This document shows positions 42,201-50,254 of a DNA stretch of 64,000 bases, piece after piece. The position numbers were made by a program, and so were the translations under genes. The stretch comes from Faeciplasma sp048393055. GTDB lineage: Bacteria; Bacillota; Clostridia; Oscillospirales; Ruminococcaceae. Under the pieces are notes generated by a model, which was given only the letters and a program-made list of their open reading frames with translations, made no database searches and was not told the DNA's origin. Numbering within the stretch: position 1 is the first letter of the stretch; each line of letters begins with the position of its first letter. The stretch covers positions 1 to 64,000 of the forward strand of contig DBFJJS010000012.1 in NCBI GenBank assembly GCA_048393055.1. The letters are read 5' to 3'.

Positions 42201-42506
42201 TTAGTTTTCCCCGCTGTCTTGATTTGTCTTTGAGCCGTCTTCGGAGCCCTGTTCGCGCTCGGCGCTGTTCTGAGCGCTTTCGTCTGCAGCTTCGGAGGGG
42301 CTGGCGCCGTCCGGCTTGTCTGTACTGTCCTCCACCCTTTCGGGAAGCGGCGCGCTTTCATAAGGAGACTTGTTCTGCGCACGCTTTTTGTCAATAAACG
42401 CCGCGAGCTTAGGGGTTAAAACCGCTATTACGAATAATCCTGCGAAAATCAGCACTATTTCAAATAAAAACCATCCCGCCTGCGCGGCCGTAAGAGCTAT
42501 CAACAA
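42201..42506 (-). CDS. small membrane protein with hydrophilic tail
   Basis: About 101 residues from a TTG at 42506, eight bases after AGGAGG; the upstream GTG at 42515 overlaps that site and is unlikely. One long hydrophobic stretch (AGWFLFEIVLIFAGLFVIAV) is followed by a short basic turn and a 60-residue acidic, Ser/Glu/Asp-rich tail. No domain is recognised. It precedes proS and may share its transcript. Confidence 0.6.
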   Translation of the reverse strand: MLIALTAAQAGWFLFEIVLIFAGLFVIAVLTPKLAAFIDKKRAQNKSPYESAPLPERVEDSTDKPDGASPSEAADESAQNSAEREQGSEDGSKTNQDSGEN

Positions 42507-42515
42507 AATGAGCAC

Positions 42516-42957
42516 CTCCTTTGCACGAATTCACATTACAATATAGCATAGTTATTGCCTTTTGGCAAGTGAAAAAGGTTAAAAATGACTACAGGCGGCT
42601 GAAACTCAGCCGCCTGTAGTCGGAGGGGAAATTAGAAAAACAAGAAAATTAGAATATGTCTAAGTTAAAGGGGAAATGCTTAAGAGCCGAATCTCTCCGG
42701 CTCTTAAGCCAAGAAAGGGGAAATATGAAAAAGGTTATTAAGATGATGTTGGATGGGGCGCTTGCTTTAAGGGTGGCCCCCTAACCCTCGGTATCCACTT
42801 TTCCTGTCCCGAACAGCCAGGCTTTTGACCGCTTATGCCGTTCTGACATCAAGTACTTTATTTTAGCGCGTATATCTTGACTGCAATAAAAGGCTTTCGC
42901 CGTTTTATATGCGTTAAGCTCTGCGCCGACACCCGTAATAAGCTGCGCCGGTAAATT
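42516..42957. other. 442-base intergenic segment with hairpins and short direct repeats
   Basis: Holds a perfect 15-bp hairpin (ACTACAGGCGGCTGA at 42588-42602 and its complement to 42620) with a T-rich minus-strand flank, a perfect 11-bp hairpin (GCTTAAGAGCC at 42678-42688 and 42699-42709), and three copies of GGGGAAAT at 42625, 42670 and 42717, spaced 45 and 47 bases. The third copy is placed like a ribosome binding site before a 19-codon ORF at 42725-42784. The first hairpin is probably the terminator for htrA. No known RNA was recognised. Confidence 0.5.
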
Positions 42958-44565
42958 TTACTGGTCAGCCTCCGCTGTTACTTCGCTTAAAGTAACCTCA
43001 ACGTCCATGCTTGTTCCGTCCCTGTAAATCGTAAGGGTAACGGTATCGCCGGCTGAAAAGTTGTTTTTAGCGTCGGTAAGCTCAGACATTGTTGTGATTG
43101 TTTCGCCGTTAAGACCTATTACGATATCTCCCGCCTTAATGCCGGCAAGGTCTGCGCCGGAATCAGGTGTGATGAATCTTACGTATACGCCCTGCGGCAG
43201 TCTATAGTAAAGCGACATTATCGAGGTGATATCCTCGCCCGATATGCCTATCATCGGACGTCCTGTTACATAGCCGTACTCGATAAGGTCATTGATTATC
43301 GGGATTGCGTCGTCTATCGGGATTGCAAAGCCTAGACCCTCTCCGTAGATAGAAGCCACCTTTGCGGAGGTGATTCCTATTACCTGTCCGTATGCGTTTA
43401 TAAGCGGACCTCCGGAGTTGCCGTTGTTTATTGACGCGCTTGTCTGAATGAGCGTCATCCTATTGTCGCCGATGGTAATGGTTCTGTTAAGACCGGAGAT
43501 AATACCGTCGGTCATGGTTCCGTAAAGCTCAAAGCCCAGCGGGTTTCCTATTACGACAGTAAGCTCGCCTATTCTTACTTCGCTGGATTTTCCGAATTCA
43601 CAGGGAGTAAGCCCGGTTTCGTCAATTTTCAAAACCGCGATATCGGTTTGGGTATCTGCGCCGATTACCTCCGCTTCATATTCGTTGAACTCGCTATCCA
43701 CTATCATTACACTCAGCGCATCCTCAATTACGTGCGCATTGGTTACGATGTATCCGTCCTCGCTGATTATAATGCCCGTACCTGTAGCCGTACCGTTGCG
43801 AAGCGTACAGGAAACACCCACTACCGAGGGCGAAACCTTATCGTAAATGTCTGGAAGCGTCATAGCATCATCCGGGGCTGCAAGCTGCTCAAGTGTGGGG
43901 TAACTTTTCTCCTCTGACACAACGCCGGTCGTCGTGGCGGGATCGACCCCGTCTTCGCTGCCGTTTTGATTGTTGTTAAGCGCCGCAGGAGTGCCGTCTT
44001 GAGTAATAATCAAGTTGTCAACGTTCCCGTCGGTATCGGAAGTTGACGGAAGTCCGTTGCCTGTAAAGTATACGTATGCCGAAATAGAGGTTACCGATAC
44101 TACAAATACCGCAAGCACCGCGGCTATGATGCCGAGTACTACCTTTCCTCCGCCTGAGCCTTTCTTGCGGGCAGGCTCCGCACCGTTGTAAACATATTCG
44201 TTTGCGTTGCGGTACTCGGAAGAAGAACCTGTCTGACCGCCGCTCTGAGTTTGTGTTGCGTATGCCTGACCGGCTGAGCCGTAGCTTTGAACTGTCGGAG
44301 CATATCCGTGATTGCCGTTGCTGTAGCTCTGAGAGCTTTGATCATATTCGGAAGATTCATGCTGTGACTGAGCGCCGGATGCCGGCTGCTCGCTTGAAAG
44401 ATTTTGTATTGTATTGACGCCGCCGTCCGACTGGCTGTTCATGACTGCGCTTACCTGTTCAGGGGTTCCCTGCTCAGGACTGCATACATATTCAGCCGGC
44501 GAGCTCTGCTCTGAAGTCTCGGCGCCGTTTTCGTTGTTGTTAAGATTTAAGTTATCCAATTCCAT
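42958..44565 (-). CDS. htrA: HtrA/DegP-like membrane serine protease
   Basis: 535 residues. A 135-residue cytoplasmic region rich in Gln, Ser and Asn, one TM helix (about 141-167), a linker, a trypsin-like domain with H278 (TNAHVI), D308 (TDIAVLK) and S384 (GNSGGP), and one PDZ domain (about 435-530). It is an envelope quality-control protease facing outside. The long Q/S-rich N-terminus is unusual. It is divergent from the stripped MBOAT-like gene. Confidence 0.94.
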   Translation of the reverse strand: MELDNLNLNNNENGAETSEQSSPAEYVCSPEQGTPEQVSAVMNSQSDGGVNTIQNLSSEQPASGAQSQHESSEYDQSSQSYSNGNHGYAPTVQSYGSAGQAYATQTQSGGQTGSSSEYRNANEYVYNGAEPARKKGSGGGKVVLGIIAAVLAVFVVSVTSISAYVYFTGNGLPSTSDTDGNVDNLIITQDGTPAALNNNQNGSEDGVDPATTTGVVSEEKSYPTLEQLAAPDDAMTLPDIYDKVSPSVVGVSCTLRNGTATGTGIIISEDGYIVTNAHVIEDALSVMIVDSEFNEYEAEVIGADTQTDIAVLKIDETGLTPCEFGKSSEVRIGELTVVIGNPLGFELYGTMTDGIISGLNRTITIGDNRMTLIQTSASINNGNSGGPLINAYGQVIGITSAKVASIYGEGLGFAIPIDDAIPIINDLIEYGYVTGRPMIGISGEDITSIMSLYYRLPQGVYVRFITPDSGADLAGIKAGDIVIGLNGETITTMSELTDAKNNFSAGDTVTLTIYRDGTSMDVEVTLSEVTAEADQ

Positions 44566-44708
44566 AGTTGCATTTGTCTCCTCTCAAAAGAGTCGAAATA
44601 TTTTTGCCGTTGACTTTGTTCTTAGGAGTTAAGACGGGCGTCCGATGTATTGAATCGGATTTATTGCTAACACTTTTATCAGGTCGTCTTGTTTAGCTCT
44701 TGCCTATT

Positions 44709-44714
44709 ATTATA
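44709..44714 (-). promoter_or_regulatory. -10 element of htrA promoter
   Basis: TATAAT on the minus strand about 145 bases before the htrA ATG; the -35 is weak. Confidence 0.4.
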
Positions 44715-44787
44715 CCGTGTTTTGTGAAAAACATATGAAAAGAATAGGAATAATTGGAGGTTTCGCAGCGAAAAAAGAGTGTGAATC

Positions 44788-44816
44788 TTGATATGAGACG
44801 TTTGATATGCTACAAT
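44788..44816 (+). promoter_or_regulatory. sigma-A type promoter of the MBOAT-like/SH3b operon
   Basis: TTGATA at 44788-44793, 17 bases, TACAAT at 44811-44816, about 38 bases before the ATG. Confidence 0.75.
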
Positions 44817-44853
44817 TGTCATAAATTCATTTCCTCTGAAAGAAGGAGAACAA

Positions 44854-46158
44854 ATGACCGTAACCGATCTGCTTTTTGTTTTCGGCTTCCTGCCGGTATA
44901 TGTCATAATAGTGTTTCTGTGCAGGGAGGGCTGGGAGAAAAACTTCGCCGCTGCGGTGATGTCGCTCGTATTTGTGATATGGGCGCGTCCGATTTATTAT
45001 GCGCTGGTGTTTTTGGATGTATTCGTGGTTTACGCCGCGGGACGTCTTAAGAAAAGGAAAAATTACGCCGCTGTAAAGGCTGCTGCCATGGCGGCGACGG
45101 TTCTGTCTGCGCTGCCGGCGGCGGTCGGGCTGTTTTCGCAGGGCACGCTGACAGGCTCTGCCTCAGCGATGGGATATCTTTTATTTATCGCGCGGTCGTT
45201 TATATATTTAAGGGAGGAGGACGAGGAGGCGAACGTTCTCAACCTTATGGTGTATCTTGTCTCCTTTGAATTTATGTCCATGTCCCCTCTTTACTCCTAC
45301 AGCCAGATGAAGGAGCGCATAGCCTCGCGCAGGACGGGACTTGCGTATCTTTCGTCGGGCTTTGAGAGATATGCCTGTGGGCTTGCAGCCGTCACAGTGT
45401 CGGGCTTTTCGCTGGAGAGGATATGGAACGCCGCCCTGCATGAAGGCGCGCTTCCCTGGATGAACGCTCTGATAGGACTTGCCGCCTGCGCGGTCGGGAT
45501 ATACGTCTTTACTATAGGATACCTTTCGATGTCTGAGGGGCTGTGCCTTATGAGCGGCTATAAAATAACCATGCACAGCGGAGCTTTCCTGCCCAAAAGC
45601 CTTATGCTTGAGCATGTCGGTGCGATAAGCCCTACTTATTCAAATTTTGCAGGCGCTTATACGTCAAAGGCAAGGCCGTTGACGCTTGTAATACTGTCGG
45701 CGGTGTTCTGCCTTCTGGCGGGCATGGCAATAGGCTTGGGAGCAGGCTTGGGAGCTCTGGTGTGTGTTATTGCGATGGTCGTTTGTATACAGGCGTTGTT
45801 TGAAACAGGTAAGTCCTTTATGAGCGCGGTTTTTACGGGGCTTGTCCTGCTAGTGGGATTTATAGCCGCGGCATGCGGCTCGGTGTCGGGCATATCTGCC
45901 TGGATAGGCGGGCTCAACGCTTCAAAATACGATTTCGGAATGAGCTACGCGTTGTTTGCGGAGCTGAAAAGGAGCGTTGTGTGGGCTGTGTTAGGTCTTA
46001 TATATGTCAGCCCGCTGAGAGTGATAATTCGCGGAAGGCTGCGCGAGGCAATGAGCGGCAGCGAGACGGCATACGGCGCCGTGAGGATACTTGGCGTTTT
46101 TTTAACCATGGCGGCGCTTGTTGTGTCAACGGTGGCTATGGTGAGCGCGCAGGGCTAA
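44854..46158 (+). CDS. MBOAT-like membrane protein lacking the catalytic core
   Basis: 434 residues, about ten membrane helices. It follows the MBOAT at 38067 closely in layout: FLPVYVIIVFLCREGWEKNF matches the N-terminal helix, NLMVYLVSFEFMSMSPLYSY matches the helix before the AGP motif, and FTIGYLSMSEGLCLMSGYKI matches FDFSGYSDMAIGLGRIMGFD. After this the WHISLSTWFRDY block and the active-site His of WHGAAWNF are absent. It cannot work as a normal acyltransferase and may be a structural or channel-like derivative. AAGGAG lies five to six bases before the ATG. Followed 13 bases later by the SH3b protein. Confidence 0.75.
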   Translation: MTVTDLLFVFGFLPVYVIIVFLCREGWEKNFAAAVMSLVFVIWARPIYYALVFLDVFVVYAAGRLKKRKNYAAVKAAAMAATVLSALPAAVGLFSQGTLTGSASAMGYLLFIARSFIYLREEDEEANVLNLMVYLVSFEFMSMSPLYSYSQMKERIASRRTGLAYLSSGFERYACGLAAVTVSGFSLERIWNAALHEGALPWMNALIGLAACAVGIYVFTIGYLSMSEGLCLMSGYKITMHSGAFLPKSLMLEHVGAISPTYSNFAGAYTSKARPLTLVILSAVFCLLAGMAIGLGAGLGALVCVIAMVVCIQALFETGKSFMSAVFTGLVLLVGFIAAACGSVSGISAWIGGLNASKYDFGMSYALFAELKRSVVWAVLGLIYVSPLRVIIRGRLREAMSGSETAYGAVRILGVFLTMAALVVSTVAMVSAQG

Positions 46159-46171
46159 GGAGGCAGGGCAG

Positions 46172-47446
46172 ATGGAAGACAAAAGAAAAAATTTTTCCGA
46201 AGAGCAGACCGGCGACGACGGATTTCTCGGCAGAAGCTACAGCGAGTTTGACGCTAAATACCATCGCGCTGCTGCAAGCGCCACGGCGGAGGCAGACCGT
46301 CTTCTGAACGAGCTGGGGCGTGAATCGGAAGCAGACAAATATAATTTCCTGGGCTTTGCGCTTCCCGCGCTGTTTGTTTTGGTGACAGCCCTAAGCTTCG
46401 CCTTTGTAAATCGCGGAGATATCGAGGAGAGGTTTACCGTGAGACTGTCTGCAAAAACGGTTTTGGATGGCAGCTACACTCAAAATCTCGACGAGGTATA
46501 TTCTCAGACGCTCCCGTTTTCAAACGCCATAAGGGCCTTAGGTGCAAGGCTCGGCTTCTGCGACACTCCTCCGAGCGAGGGTTCCGAGCCTGATTTTCCT
46601 CAAATTCCCGATGAAAATACTCCCTCTATGACAGAACCCGCCGTGACAGAACCCGCTGTAACGGAGCCTGTCGTGACGGATCCGCCCGTTACGGAGCCTC
46701 CGGTTACAGAGGCAACAGAGCCTACAATACCTCTCGACCAGGTAGATACGTTTACCATGTACGCGGGCGCAACTATAAATATAAGGATAGGTCCGTCGAC
46801 TGAGGATGCTGTTATAGGATATTTTATCTCAGGCAATCCTGTAGAAGTAATAGAGCTGCGCGACGACGGCTGGGCGGAAATACTTTACGACGGAATCAGG
46901 GCGTATGTGTATTCCGAATACCTTGAGGGCGGCGGCCAATCCAGCCACGGCGGTGATGATAGCGGTGAATATCCCGCTGAGGAAATAGATCCCGACGAGG
47001 TTCAGACATTTATCATGGTTGCTAACGCCTCCATGAATATAAGAACTGCACCGACCACCGACGGCGGAATACTCGGTACGTACACGTCCGGAGACGAGGT
47101 CAGCGTAATAGAAATAAGGAACGACGGCTGGGCGGCTATCGTCTACGGAAACGTAAGGGCGTATGTCTTTGCGGAGTATCTGAGCGAAGCTGACATAGAC
47201 GCCGGCGAACAGGAGGTCGTCCTGCCTGACGGCGGCAACTCAGAAAGCGTCGAGATTCCGGATGACGGCATGGAAGAGCCGCCGGAGGAGCTTGAGGTGG
47301 ATGACGGCGGGTTAATTATAAATTCAGATAGTAATATTGAAGAAAATGATACTAATAGTATTAATGTTTCAGACCAAAACTCCGAAATGAATACAAACGG
47401 CAATAGTACATATAATACTACAACAGATGGGGGGATTCAGTATTGA
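46172..47446 (+). CDS. membrane-anchored double SH3b protein with DHHW-like remnant
   Basis: 424 residues. Cytoplasmic N-terminus (1-57), TM helix (58-79), then residues 87-128 (RLSAKTVLDGSYTQNLDEVY, SQTLPF), which align with the conserved start of the DHHW protein at 39498. In place of the catalytic domain there is a Pro/Thr linker of TEPxV repeats (131-187) and two bacterial SH3 domains (191-252 and 278-338), which usually bind peptidoglycan. An acidic, then Asn/Ser-rich tail follows. The final ~130 bases are clearly more AT-rich than the rest. AAGGAGG precedes the ATG. Confidence 0.75.
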   Translation: MEDKRKNFSEEQTGDDGFLGRSYSEFDAKYHRAAASATAEADRLLNELGRESEADKYNFLGFALPALFVLVTALSFAFVNRGDIEERFTVRLSAKTVLDGSYTQNLDEVYSQTLPFSNAIRALGARLGFCDTPPSEGSEPDFPQIPDENTPSMTEPAVTEPAVTEPVVTDPPVTEPPVTEATEPTIPLDQVDTFTMYAGATINIRIGPSTEDAVIGYFISGNPVEVIELRDDGWAEILYDGIRAYVYSEYLEGGGQSSHGGDDSGEYPAEEIDPDEVQTFIMVANASMNIRTAPTTDGGILGTYTSGDEVSVIEIRNDGWAAIVYGNVRAYVFAEYLSEADIDAGEQEVVLPDGGNSESVEIPDDGMEEPPEELEVDDGGLIINSDSNIEENDTNSINVSDQNSEMNTNGNSTYNTTTDGGIQY

Positions 47447-48369
47447 ACCCTTACTTTCCGAAGAGGTTTTTGAGTATTGACGCTGTTTTCAAGCGAGAAT
47501 TCGGCGCAAAGACAGTTAAAATACCGCTAAACGCGGGCTTTAGCTGCCCCAACAGGGATGGCACTAAGGGCAGGGGCGGCTGTATATACTGCTCTGATAG
47601 CCTTTCTGGGGATTTTGCACAAAGCTCGAAAATGAGTATTGCCGAGCAGTTTGAAAGAGAAAAAAGCTTATATCTAAATAAGTGGGGCGTGACAAAATAT
47701 ATTGCATATTTTCAAGCTGGGACAAACACCTATGCGCCCACGGAGCGCCTTCGGGAGGTGTACCGTGAAGCGCTCTGTCTTGAGGGGGTCGTTGGGCTGA
47801 GCATTGCCACAAGGGCGGACTGCATTTCGGGAGAAACGGCGGATATGCTTGCGGAGCTTTCTCGGATTACCTACCTGACGGTAGAGCTGGGGCTTCAGAG
47901 CTCGCATGATAAAACTGCAGAAAAAATTAACCGCTGTCATAGCTATGCGGACTTTCTTTCCGGCTACAGCCTTCTTAAGAAACGCGGCGTAAGGGCGTGC
48001 ATTCACATTATAAATGGTCTTCCCGGAGAGGGGCATGACGATATGATGAAAACTGTGCGCGATGTCGCCGCTCTCAAGCCCTATGAGATCAAGATTCATC
48101 TTATGCATATAATCAGGGGTACCCCTGCCCAACAGCTTTATCTTTCCGGCGAGCTTGTGCCGCTTGAAAAAGAGGAATATATCAGCCTTGTGTGTGATCA
48201 GCTTGAGATTCTGCCGCCCGGGACCGCGATCGGCAGGCTTACCGGAGACGGGGACAAAAGGGTTCTTGTCGCGCCGGATTGGAGCCTTAACAAAAGGTCT
48301 GTGCTCAATGGGATTGACAAGGAACTCAAGAGGAGGGACAGCTACCAGGGCATCAGGTATGTCGGTTGA
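47443..48369 (+). CDS. radical SAM protein, YhcC/TIGR01212 type
   Basis: 308 residues starting with TTG, four bases overlapping the previous stop and with GGGGGG nine bases upstream. The 4Fe-4S cysteines are C35, C47 and C50 in the atypical spacing of this family (GFSCPNRDG ... GGCIYC). Other family blocks: YFQAGTNTYAP, GLSIATRADC, ELGLQSSHDKT and IHIINGLPGE. The substrate is not known to me. Translational overlap with the SH3b gene may be accidental. Confidence 0.88.
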   Translation: MNPYFPKRFLSIDAVFKREFGAKTVKIPLNAGFSCPNRDGTKGRGGCIYCSDSLSGDFAQSSKMSIAEQFEREKSLYLNKWGVTKYIAYFQAGTNTYAPTERLREVYREALCLEGVVGLSIATRADCISGETADMLAELSRITYLTVELGLQSSHDKTAEKINRCHSYADFLSGYSLLKKRGVRACIHIINGLPGEGHDDMMKTVRDVAALKPYEIKIHLMHIIRGTPAQQLYLSGELVPLEKEEYISLVCDQLEILPPGTAIGRLTGDGDKRVLVAPDWSLNKRSVLNGIDKELKRRDSYQGIRYVG

Positions 48370-48575
48370 AGACTAATTAGATTTCTCATCCATAAATATG
48401 CAGGCGTGGCGAGACTGTGGCTGAAGATTGCATCAAATCTTACAATTAGTCAATTTTTATATGTGAAAAAATCATAGAAAAACAACAACGAGTGCTATAT
48501 AATTTTAAATATATCGAAACTCCATCGATAGACCAGTAAAACCATCATGGAACAAGTAAAGAAAGGAACAATTCT

Positions 48576-50027
48576 ATGAAAAGAATCATTGCTTTGGTTC
48601 TGGCGCTGGTTACCATTTTTGCATTTGTAGGATGCGGAAGGGAAACGCGTCAGATAGTAAATGTAACGCTTTCCTCTCAGGACTCAGAGGCAATTTTGGC
48701 GGCGGCAGGCATAACGCTTCCGGACGTTGAAGAGGCTGCGGGAGCGAACAGCACTGTAAAGTGGCTGTCATGGTATGATGATTTCCACAACTACAGCGAG
48801 GCAGAAATTGTTAACACCGGATTCTTCACATTTAAAGAAAAGTACGGCGGAGATGTTGAGTGGATCGAGGTAGACTATTTCGAGAGATTCAACGAACTGG
48901 CAAACCTTCTGCTCTCCGGCAATCCTCCGGATTTCACTCCTTCCGGAACTAACTCTACAGCTACTTATCCCATGAGCTGTCTCAAGGGACAGTATCAGCC
49001 TGTAGACCAGTACATCGATTATGATGATCCGCTTTGGGCAGACATCAAGGAGACAGCTGACTACTTTGTTCTCGGCGGACAGCATTACAACATAGTTTTG
49101 GATATTGCTGTTGCAAACGTTATCCCTTATAACCGCAGAGTTATCGATGAGTGGGGCTTTGACGATCCTGCTGAGCTTTACCTCAACGACGAGTGGACAT
49201 GGGATGTATTCTACGATATGTGTGTAGAATTCTCTGACGGCGACGAGAACCGTTACGCTCTCGACGGCTATGCATATGCAGGCGCTATTGTTGAGTCAAC
49301 CGGTCAGCAGATGCTCCAGCTCGACGAGAACGGTCAGTTCTACTCTAACCTCGACTCTCCTGAGATCGAAAGAGCGGAGAATCTCATTTACGAAATTGCA
49401 AGAAATGACCTCAAGTATCACGAGGGCAGCTCTATGTGGGCTCTTAGAAATAACGCCACCTTCGGAGCAGGCGTAAAGGAAGGTTTGTGCCTGTTCTACA
49501 CTATCGGTGTTTCCTTCTTTACAGCTCCTGTTGAGGAAGTAAACGCTATCTGGGGCGATATCGAGGCCGGCGAGCTTATGTTTGCTCCTCTTCCGAGAGA
49601 TCCTCAGGGCGACGGCAACTACTACATCTGCTCTACTATAGACGGATACGCTATAGTTCAGGGCGCAAGAAACCCTGAAGGCGTTGCGCTTCTGGCTTCC
49701 TGCGACAGATTTAAGATCATCGATCCGACCGTTATCAGCATAGACCGTTTGCAGCTTGAGAACACCTACAAGTGGACTCAGGAAATGCTCGAGATGTGGG
49801 ATACCTGCTATGATTTGGCGGCTGCCAACCCGAGAATCGACCTTACGGGCGACCTTCCGACCAACCTTAACAATATAATAGGCAACCTCGGAAACGGTAT
49901 TATTCGTAACGAGAATCCTTCTACTTGGGCCCAGCTCAAGGAGCAGAACAGAGAAGCGTTTGATTATTATATCGAAGAGCTTAACTCCATGGTTGCTGAT
50001 TATCAAGAGGGAGAAATTGTTGAATAG
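48576..50027 (+). CDS. extracellular solute-binding lipoprotein (family 1), copy A
   Basis: 483 residues. Lipoprotein signal MKRIIALVLALVTIFAFVGC, then an ABC-type carbohydrate-binding protein fold; conserved EWTWDVFYDMCVEF and PEGVALLASCDRFK. The mature start (ETRQIVNVTLSSQDSEAILA) and most of the sequence are shared with the next gene. No permease or ATPase gene lies nearby, so it must use a transporter encoded elsewhere or act as a surface binding protein. AAAGGAAC precedes the ATG; a terminator separates the two copies. Confidence 0.88.
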   Translation: MKRIIALVLALVTIFAFVGCGRETRQIVNVTLSSQDSEAILAAAGITLPDVEEAAGANSTVKWLSWYDDFHNYSEAEIVNTGFFTFKEKYGGDVEWIEVDYFERFNELANLLLSGNPPDFTPSGTNSTATYPMSCLKGQYQPVDQYIDYDDPLWADIKETADYFVLGGQHYNIVLDIAVANVIPYNRRVIDEWGFDDPAELYLNDEWTWDVFYDMCVEFSDGDENRYALDGYAYAGAIVESTGQQMLQLDENGQFYSNLDSPEIERAENLIYEIARNDLKYHEGSSMWALRNNATFGAGVKEGLCLFYTIGVSFFTAPVEEVNAIWGDIEAGELMFAPLPRDPQGDGNYYICSTIDGYAIVQGARNPEGVALLASCDRFKIIDPTVISIDRLQLENTYKWTQEMLEMWDTCYDLAAANPRIDLTGDLPTNLNNIIGNLGNGIIRNENPSTWAQLKEQNREAFDYYIEELNSMVADYQEGEIVE

Positions 50028-50065
50028 TAGTTCGACGGGCTTGCTCTGAAGCTTAAAATTTGATA

Positions 50066-50105
50066 AAAACCGGCTTGCTTTTTGCCAAGCCGGTTTTATT
50101 TTTGT
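50066..50105 (+). terminator. terminator of solute-binding gene copy A
   Basis: AAACCGGCTTG and CAAGCCGGTTT pair, followed by TATTTTTG. Confidence 0.92.
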
Positions 50106-50150
50106 TCACTTAGCAAAAAAAATAAACGTTTGTATTATAGAAAATGTCAA

Positions 50151-50179
50151 TTGAATTGAAAATTACTATAGCGTATAAT
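50151..50179 (+). promoter_or_regulatory. promoter of solute-binding gene copy B
   Basis: TTGAAT at 50151-50156, 17 bases, TATAAT at 50174-50179. The leader contains the hairpin TAGCCG/CGGCTA. Confidence 0.75.
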
Positions 50180-50254
50180 AAGACTGTGGCTTTATAGCCG
50201 TGATACGGCTAAGGTCAGTATTTTATTTTAACTTTAAGAAAGGTAGATGCTTGC

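Noticed and set aside
42516..42957. 6S RNA or SRP RNA in the long gap upstream of proS
   Set aside because: The hairpins do not form the 6S bubble and the SRP tetraloop region was not found on either strand.
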